From Laburnicola sp. R22_1 (lineage: Eukaryota; Ascomycota; Dothideomycetes; Pleosporales; Didymosphaeriaceae), in contig JACONQ010000005.1 in the NCBI GenBank assembly GCA_014281115.1, positions 2,480,001-2,544,000 of the forward strand: a stretch of 64,000 nt of DNA. Direction: 5' to 3'. Both the position numbers and the translations under genes were made by a program. This document shows, piece after piece, positions 58,351 to 64,000 of this stretch. The notes beneath the pieces were generated by a model. It made no database searches, was not told where the DNA came from, and was given only the letters and a program-made list of their open reading frames with translations. Numbering within the stretch: position 1 is the first letter of the stretch; the number at the start of each line of letters is the position of its first letter.

Positions 58351-61288
58351 GTCTTATTTATGCGTAGAGTAGAAGATATAGTATATATAGTAGTAGTAAA
58401 TCTAGTAGTAGTAGTATTTGTTAAACAAGTTTTTAACTAATTGGGCGCGGTAGTTGTAGACGTACTAGAGCGACCTATAGCAGACTTATAGTTAAGGCAC
58501 TTTATATATAAGGCCTAGTCTATATAAGACGCGAAGAATTCTCTAGACACTAATAATGTGTTAGTAGCGTTAATAATATAACTGTGTATAAGTTAGCAGA
58601 CTTAAATTATTAGTAAGTAGTTAGACATACTTAGAAAATTAATAATAGCTATAAATTATGCGTGCTAATTAGTAAGAGTCTCTCTAGGACCTTAAACTAG
58701 GGAGTTACCTATAATCTTCTCCTGGGCATCTAGTAATTTGTGCTTAGATAAGTAGATCTTATTAAGGTGGTTAAGCATGTCTGCGACAGTTATAGCGGTC
58801 TTAAAATACAGATACACTAGTATCTAGACTCGTTCCTTAAGTTAGCTACGCAAGTACATAATACGCAACTATTTATTTAAAAGAGTCTAAAGCTTGTCTA
58901 TTAACACAATACGCTAATATTTATAGTTATCTTTATCTTTATCTTTACTAGAGAAATAATCCACCTTAGGCATACAAATCTAACGCGAGTACTAAGGATT
59001 TGCTATAAGTCCTAGTAATATAAATACTTTATAAGAAGGCATTAGACAAGTCTATTATTATGCGTAACTTATATAACTTATGGCACGCAAATTATATTAT
59101 AAATCTAAAGCAAGAAAAGGACGTGTGTAATTAAGTAACGGATTATTAGCAGGTGTATAACAAACTTCGACATTTGGCAGCTACTTAATAGATAGAATAG
59201 ACTAATCTACAAACTATTAGAAATTATAAGAATAATCTCGCAGTATAACGCGTACTAGTGGCTAACCCCTAAGCTTAGTAATATAGGTATAGGCTGTGTT
59301 TAACTTTTGCTAAACTATATACTCTATCTCTATAAGTTGTGTAAAGTGGGTTTCCAAGTCCTAATAATTAATACGCGAGACGTAGTTATTAAGCAGGCAA
59401 TTCTTAAGCTCCTTAAGTTGTTATTAAAGCGCTATATAATGACTAGCAGAGATTTTGGACTTACTAAGAGCAATAAAGTCCTTTTTTAATAAATTATAAT
59501 GTGCCTATAACTTAACATTATCCTATTCTATAATCTAAAGGAAGTTCTTATATAATAATATATAATCTTCTAGTATCTTAACCTATTCTAACTTTATTAT
59601 AAACTGCTGCTCTAACACTTTATAACTAGCCTAGAGCTACTTAAGCTCTTAAAGCTTAGTCTAGTTGTTCTCTAACTTATTAGTAACTTATTGTATGGTT
59701 ATTAATAGTAATATAACAATATTCTACCAAAAGTCGAGTTTTTAGTTTACTACGTTAACGAACTATATATATTCTTAAACCTCAACTTTATTTAGCTTTA
59801 AACTATCCTCTACACTAGTTACGCTAATGTAAAGTTTATAATTTAGTACATTACTATTAGTGTTAGTAATATTAGTAAAGTATATATACTTAGGGAGATT
59901 AGCAGGTAATAAACTAGCATAGTCTTATTAGTTACGTATTATAGTTAGACAATTAGGTATATTAACAAAAGGGTTACTTTTATTAAAAGGTTTACTATTA
60001 TTGTCGCCATTATCTACAAAAGCCTTATTATAATCTTTAGATTAAAGAAGTCCCTTTTTAAAAGTAACTTTGCGCTTATTGCGTCGTCGCTCTATCTCTA
60101 GCAAGTTATTATCTAACTTATTCTAGTCTATAAGTAGAGTACCCTAAGTAGTGCTCTACTAAGTTAGAACTTCTAGCTAAACAATAGTAAAGTTGCGGGA
60201 CTTTTTACAAAAGCCAGTATTATTATTATTTTTATAGCTTAGTCTTACCATCTTATTTACTATATATAATAGGTTCGTCTCTTAGTAAGTATATAATTTA
60301 AATTAGAAGTCAAGAGTTAAAATTATAAGCTATAAGCATAGTAAGGTGCTATAGTAAGTTATAGTAGGTAATTTTATAGTAGGCGTCGCAACTATAGTCT
60401 ATACATAATTATAAAAGATAGAACAAGCCTTGAGGCTTTATAGAGTAATACTAAACTCTCTAGACTTTCGCCAAAGTAGGTAAGACTTATTAGAATTACT
60501 ATAAAGTCTTGAGACTTTTAACTACGCAAAGCGAGCGCGCCTAGAGACTGGGTTTACTACTATACCGCACCAGAGCAATTTACTAGGGGCGCAGATCTTA
60601 CTAACTCGACTTATAACTATGCCTTAGGCTATAAGTTATCTAAGTTATTACTATCTACTATTATCGCAAAGGTCTTATGTATTTATCTACCTTCTTCGTA
60701 AAGGTCCTATATGTTATAACTATCTACTATTATTGCAAAGGTCTTATATAACTATCTACTATTATTACAAAGGTTCTATGTATTATAAGTAATAGAGGAG
60801 ACGTTATAGTTAGAGACGTTACTATTATTAAATCTGGGTAATAATATTAACGTCGTCTTATCTCTTATTAGTAAGATAAACAGAATTATAGTAATTTACA
60901 GTGACTTATAATAAGTTTAATAAATAGTTATAACTATAAGTAGCTTATCTAAGTAAGCTAGGCTTATAGTTATCACAATGACTAAATTCACTTATTAGTA
61001 AGCTACTCTTATAACTACCTTAGTAGTTATTACATATAAAGCTTAGTAAGCTTATAAGTTATTATAAAGAGCCACGTTACCTATAAGTAAGCTATTCTCC
61101 TAGGGACTGTTATAGTAGTGCTAGGGGGCTAATATCTTAAGAGACATAACCTATATGCCACTATAAATAAGGTAGCAGCTATCCTTAATCTTCTGCCGTA
61201 CCTATTATTATTAATAGGTAACCTATAGGTAAGCACTATTATTACTATTAGTTATATAACGCCCTGGGGGAGATATCTATACTCCTAA
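58351..61288 (-). pseudogene. Gag/leader region of G
   Basis: Heavily RIP-mutated. By position it should hold the leader and Gag of G, but no capsid or zinc-knuckle motif can be placed confidently. It includes a tandem repeat (60645-60790) and a run of CTTATARTTA-type motifs at 60900-61060. Confidence 0.45.
60645..60790. repeat. Four short tandem repeats in the leader of G
   Basis: CTATCTACTATTATYGCAAAGG-type units followed by TCYTATRTRTTAT recur at intervals of about 32-36 bp (near 60647, 60683, 60721 and 60752). Confidence 0.65.
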
Positions 61289-61290
61289 TA

Positions 61291-62770
61291 CGGAGGTGCC
61301 TTTCAAAAGTTCTGTCTGCCAAGGAAAGCCACAACGCCACCAAAACGCCACATATTGCTGATCTATCTAACTCGCTTTTCTCCTCTCCCTTCAAGGTACT
61401 CATTGCCACCTTTAAGCTTAATAATCTTAGGGATATGTTTAACAATACGCTCAATCCAAGCTTGTATCTTTAATTAAGGGAGGTCTCGCCAGCATCTCTC
61501 CTACGCCTTAATACCCTCTGCTCTTAATTAAGGAGCTCCCTTCTTTGTAGTCTCTCTCTTCATATAGAACCAACATGGCTCAATGCAGTTGCAGTCTAGT
61601 GAGTTGCCACACCAGAGCAACTTTGTGACCTTGTACAGACTGTACACTGTATCCTAATAGTGGTGTGCATGCGCAGGTGCCTTATCCTCTATCACCACAG
61701 TCTGTGGCCTATCCTTCATACACTCCTGCGCGAAGGGCAGAAGCTTAGGGATAAGAACGCACGTCTGGTATCGCCACTAATTAATGCCTCCACCAGAGCT
61801 GCGTACGAGCTTGCCATTCTTGGCTGTCTATTTCCATTGAGGTTTCTTGCCTGGCTTATTGCGTAGTCCTGTCCTTCTTATAGCTGTGTTCAGCTCCCAC
61901 TTATCTCGCATTAAAGGCTCGAGCTTAGCGTTCAGCTCACTAATCCTTTGAGCAGCTATCTGCTTCTCTACCTTAGTCTCTGGCTTGTAGACATAGCAAG
62001 GACCCTTCTTGTCGTACGTAAAGCAGCCCCAGAACATGAACTCAGAGTATCCCTTCCATCTCTCACGTATATAGCTCTTGACTACGCGCTCCTTAGGTCT
62101 CCTCCATATTCTGTATCCACTACGGCGATGACTAAGAACGACAAAAGTCTTATCTGTCTATATAACGTTCTTCTAATCCTTAAGCGTCCAAGTAACGTGC
62201 TTAAGCGCCTACTTTAATCTCTTAGTCCTTATCTTCTATGTCAACCTAGGCTTTCTTGTTGGCTTTGTCTTGTGGTATCTAGCCTCTCTTAAGACTCGCC
62301 AGACAGTAGTAGCTAAGAGATCTATCCCTCGCAAACTAAGCCCACTAGCTACGTCAGCGCAGGTCTTTTCACGTCCATATCTGTCGCGGCATACTTGTTG
62401 TAATACCTCCTTCTTGACCTCCTGTGTCTGTTTGGATGGGCGCCCAGAGCAAGGAGCGTCTTGAACGTGGTGTGGGAGGATCTTGAGAGGCAGAACGTTG
62501 GGCTCGAAGCCAGCAGCAATAGCTCGGCTGTAGATACGATCAATTGTGCGTGGTTTGATGCCAGTGAGCTCTGAGACTTGAGAGGTTAACTTGCCAACAG
62601 ATGGTGATTTGAGAGTAACAACAAGAGTACGCGTATACACGTTAGTATTGGGGGCCATAGTTGATTAGAAGAGAGATTAGATTGCTCCTATCTCAAGTAT
62701 TTTAGTGCCAAGAGCTGGGCGTTGTGGTGGCGCTTTTAGCGTCAGACAGAACTTTTGAAAGGCACCTCCG
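61291..62770 (-). mobile_element. Tc1/mariner-like DNA transposon I nested in G
   Basis: 1,480 bp flanked by TA (61289-61290, 62771-62772), with perfect 28-bp inverted termini (CGGAGGTGCCTTTCAAAAGT plus TCTGTCTG). It sits in the leader of G. RIP damage is light. Confidence 0.94.
61390..62658 (-). pseudogene. Tc1/mariner-like transposase of I
   Basis: ATG at 62656-62658 (minus strand). The first 140 codons are open: two helix-turn-helix blocks (GKLTSQVSELTGIKPRTIDR; TCADVASGLSLRGIDLLATT) and a basic linker KTKPTRKPR. Stops then appear, all TAG or TAA. DDE core: TDKTFVVLSHR (usual TDET; Glu>Lys), FMFWGCFTYDKKGPCY, VVIEDKAPAHAHH (Asp of the DxAPxH motif) and NSLDCNCIEPCWFYMKR (usual NSPDLNxIE), matching a Tc1/impala-type DD34E layout. 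The end is approximate. Damage is limited to point changes. Confidence 0.9.
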
Positions 62771-62900
62771 TACATAAGGTACTTAAGGGTGCAGAGGGCT
62801 ATCCACTACACTAGTTAATAGGTGTCGTTGTCTACAACACCCTAAAGACAGGCTAAGTTTTATAGATAGTTAAACCGTAGCTTAACAATCGCTACTATAG

Positions 62901-63106
62901 TGTAAGAGCACTATAGAAGTTATTACACTATATATAAGATGACTAGTAGTTAGAATTTAAATATAAAATAGTAGTAATACCTACATAAGGTGGGTATATA
63001 GGCAGGCTATATACGTAGCCTCGCTTAGGACCTCGCTTAGTAATCGCACTAGTCCTAAAAGGGTAACATAACGTAAGCGAGAGGCCCGCACCTCAGATTA
63101 GTAACA
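62901..63106 (-). repeat. 5' LTR of G
   Basis: 206 bp, TGTAAGAGCACTATAGAAGT ... CAGATTAGTAACA. Better preserved than the left LTR; keeps the TG...CA ends. Followed by the target duplication ATATC. Confidence 0.88.
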
Positions 63107-63676
63107 ATATCTTTATTCTATACTCTATACTTGGCTTTTATATCCTCTACTAGCTAAAACTACGTGTTTATAACCTCTAGGTCTTTTTATTATATCCTCT
63201 ATTAGTTCTTTACTTAATTAAAAGCTATTTTAAGCTTAGGTATGCGCTTTACAAAGCGCTAAGCCTAGCATTATCCTATAGAGTCTCTATACCGCGTAGC
63301 TAGTAGTTTATTAGCTATCTCTTTTATCTTACCTAGCTAGAGTGCAAATTCTCGCAAATCTAGATTAAGAATATACTATATAAGCGTCTACTCTTTAGTT
63401 CTAGTAAGCTTTACTATACCTAATTATATATCTACTTAGGTAGTAATTCTGTTAATTTAATTACTTAGTGTAGACTTTAGAATATTATATACTGCAGGAG
63501 CGCGTTGCAGGCTTAAAATTTACTTATTCTAATAGGCGTTAGGGACAAGCTCAATTCTACCTTCTTAATTAGATAATAACGCGTTGTTTTATTAAGACAT
63601 TATAATTCATAGTAAAGTGTTGTAGTCTTGGCAAAAACTATCCGGCGGACTAATCTGTCTAGGCTACTAATAGAAT

Positions 63677-64000
63677 ATGTTACTATTTAAATATAGAGCT
63701 TCTAAAGCGTAATATAGAGCTATAGTCTAAAGTAGCTACAAAGTAAGCTAAGAGAAGAATATATTATAGTAATTTACTATACTATTTAAATATAAAGCTT
63801 CTAAAGCGTAATATAAGTTAGTAGTCTAAGGTAACTATAAAGCAAATTAAGGGAAGAGTAGGTTATAGTAATTTATTATACTATCTAAGAGCAGGGTATC
63901 TAAAGTATAACTTAAGTTAGTAGTTTAAGATAACTATAAAGCAAATTAAGGAAAGGGCAGGTTATAGTAATATATTATACTATTTAAGAGTAAGGCATCT
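63677..64000. repeat. 99-bp satellite array, right part
   Basis: Units start TACTATYTAA near 63681, 63780, 63879 and 63978 (period 99) and run off the window. Each holds GCTTCTAAAGCGTAAT, TAACTATAAAGCAAATTAAG and TTATAGTAATTTATTATAC, with RIP-type differences between units. Confidence 0.9.

Larger units (their letters stand above)
51528..63106 (-). mobile_element. Ty3/gypsy chromovirus-type retrotransposon G with two nested DNA transposons
   Basis: 206-bp LTRs (51528-51733, 62901-63106) beginning T(G/A)TAAGRGCACTAT and ending GTAACA, target duplication ATATC (51523-51527, 63107-63111). Removing H and I with their TA duplications leaves about 8.2 kb. Pol lies on the minus strand. RIP is heavy. 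It sits inside the transposase of C2. Confidence 0.9.
50322..63600 (-). pseudogene. Fot1-like transposase of C2, split by G
   Basis: ATG at 63598-63600 corresponds to ATG 2888 of C1. The N-terminal part runs to 63107 and resumes at 51527 after removal of retrotransposon G, ending at TGA (50322-50324). Same domain order as C1, more heavily RIP-mutated. The split falls near the first catalytic motif (equivalent of NFNKTDF). Confidence 0.82.
46403..63675 (-). mobile_element. Fot1-like DNA transposon C2, expanded to 17.3 kb by nested insertions
   Basis: Termini TTCTATTAGTAG... at both ends and TA duplications (46401-46402, 63676-63677). C2-derived pieces are 46403-46684, 48047-48159, 50263-51527 and 63107-63675; joined they correspond to the 2.2-kb element C1 in reverse. 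The inserts are E2, F and retrotransposon G. Confidence 0.9.

Noticed and set aside
61660..62464. Plus-strand frames at 61660-61866, 61948-62217 and 62270-62464
   Set aside because: Antisense to the Tc1-like transposase of I.

Overview
The window is the edge of an AT-rich, transposon-packed isochore in a filamentous ascomycete (Pezizomycotina). Three things point there: Fot1/pogo-like and Tc1-like DNA transposons, chromodomain-bearing Ty3/gypsy and Ty1/copia relics, and pervasive repeat-induced point mutation (RIP). RIP appears here as CpA>TpA on both strands. Reading frames of several elements stay open over 500 codons except for TAG/TAA/TGA triplets where CAG, CAA or TGG is expected, while CpG is largely kept. 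The only gene that looks alive is the 3' end of an unidentified coding sequence at 1-556. Everything after about 800 is mobile elements or decayed sequence.

Layout. 671-782: a 112-bp truncated retroposon with a 13-bp target duplication. 807-6720: Fot1-like elements A and B, with C1 nested in B. 6780-7999: retroposon-like D1. 8093-11157: small LTR element M with five 101-bp tandem repeats. 11601-18720: the youngest large element, a complete minus-strand gypsy (N) with nearly identical 195-bp LTRs and only light RIP damage. 18721-21223: unidentified decayed coding sequence. 21237-24158: family R copy split by Fot1-like K. 24182-34367: R copies of many lengths, 11-bp intron-like repeats, Fot1-like J and decayed genes. 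34552-35068: a decayed intron-bearing histone H3-like gene, hit by D2 (35082-36340). 36735-39300: copia relic. 40560-40830: SNF2-type helicase relic. 43273-46100: R and D3.

From 46187 to the end a 99-bp satellite is split by one Fot1-like element (C2). Nested insertions have stretched C2 to 17.3 kb: E2, Fot1-like F, and an 11.6-kb gypsy (G) that itself carries pogo-like H and Tc1-like I. Junctions and target duplications give the order of insertion.

The most unusual content is a set of RT-less families (R, D, E). They are 1.1-1.4 kb long, have no terminal inverted repeats, and are flanked by 10-14 bp target duplications. R copies are truncated only at the 5' side, and R and D contain conserved reading frames. 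This is what target-primed retroposition by a fungal LINE would leave. None of the coding relics other than the first gene is expected to make a functional protein.
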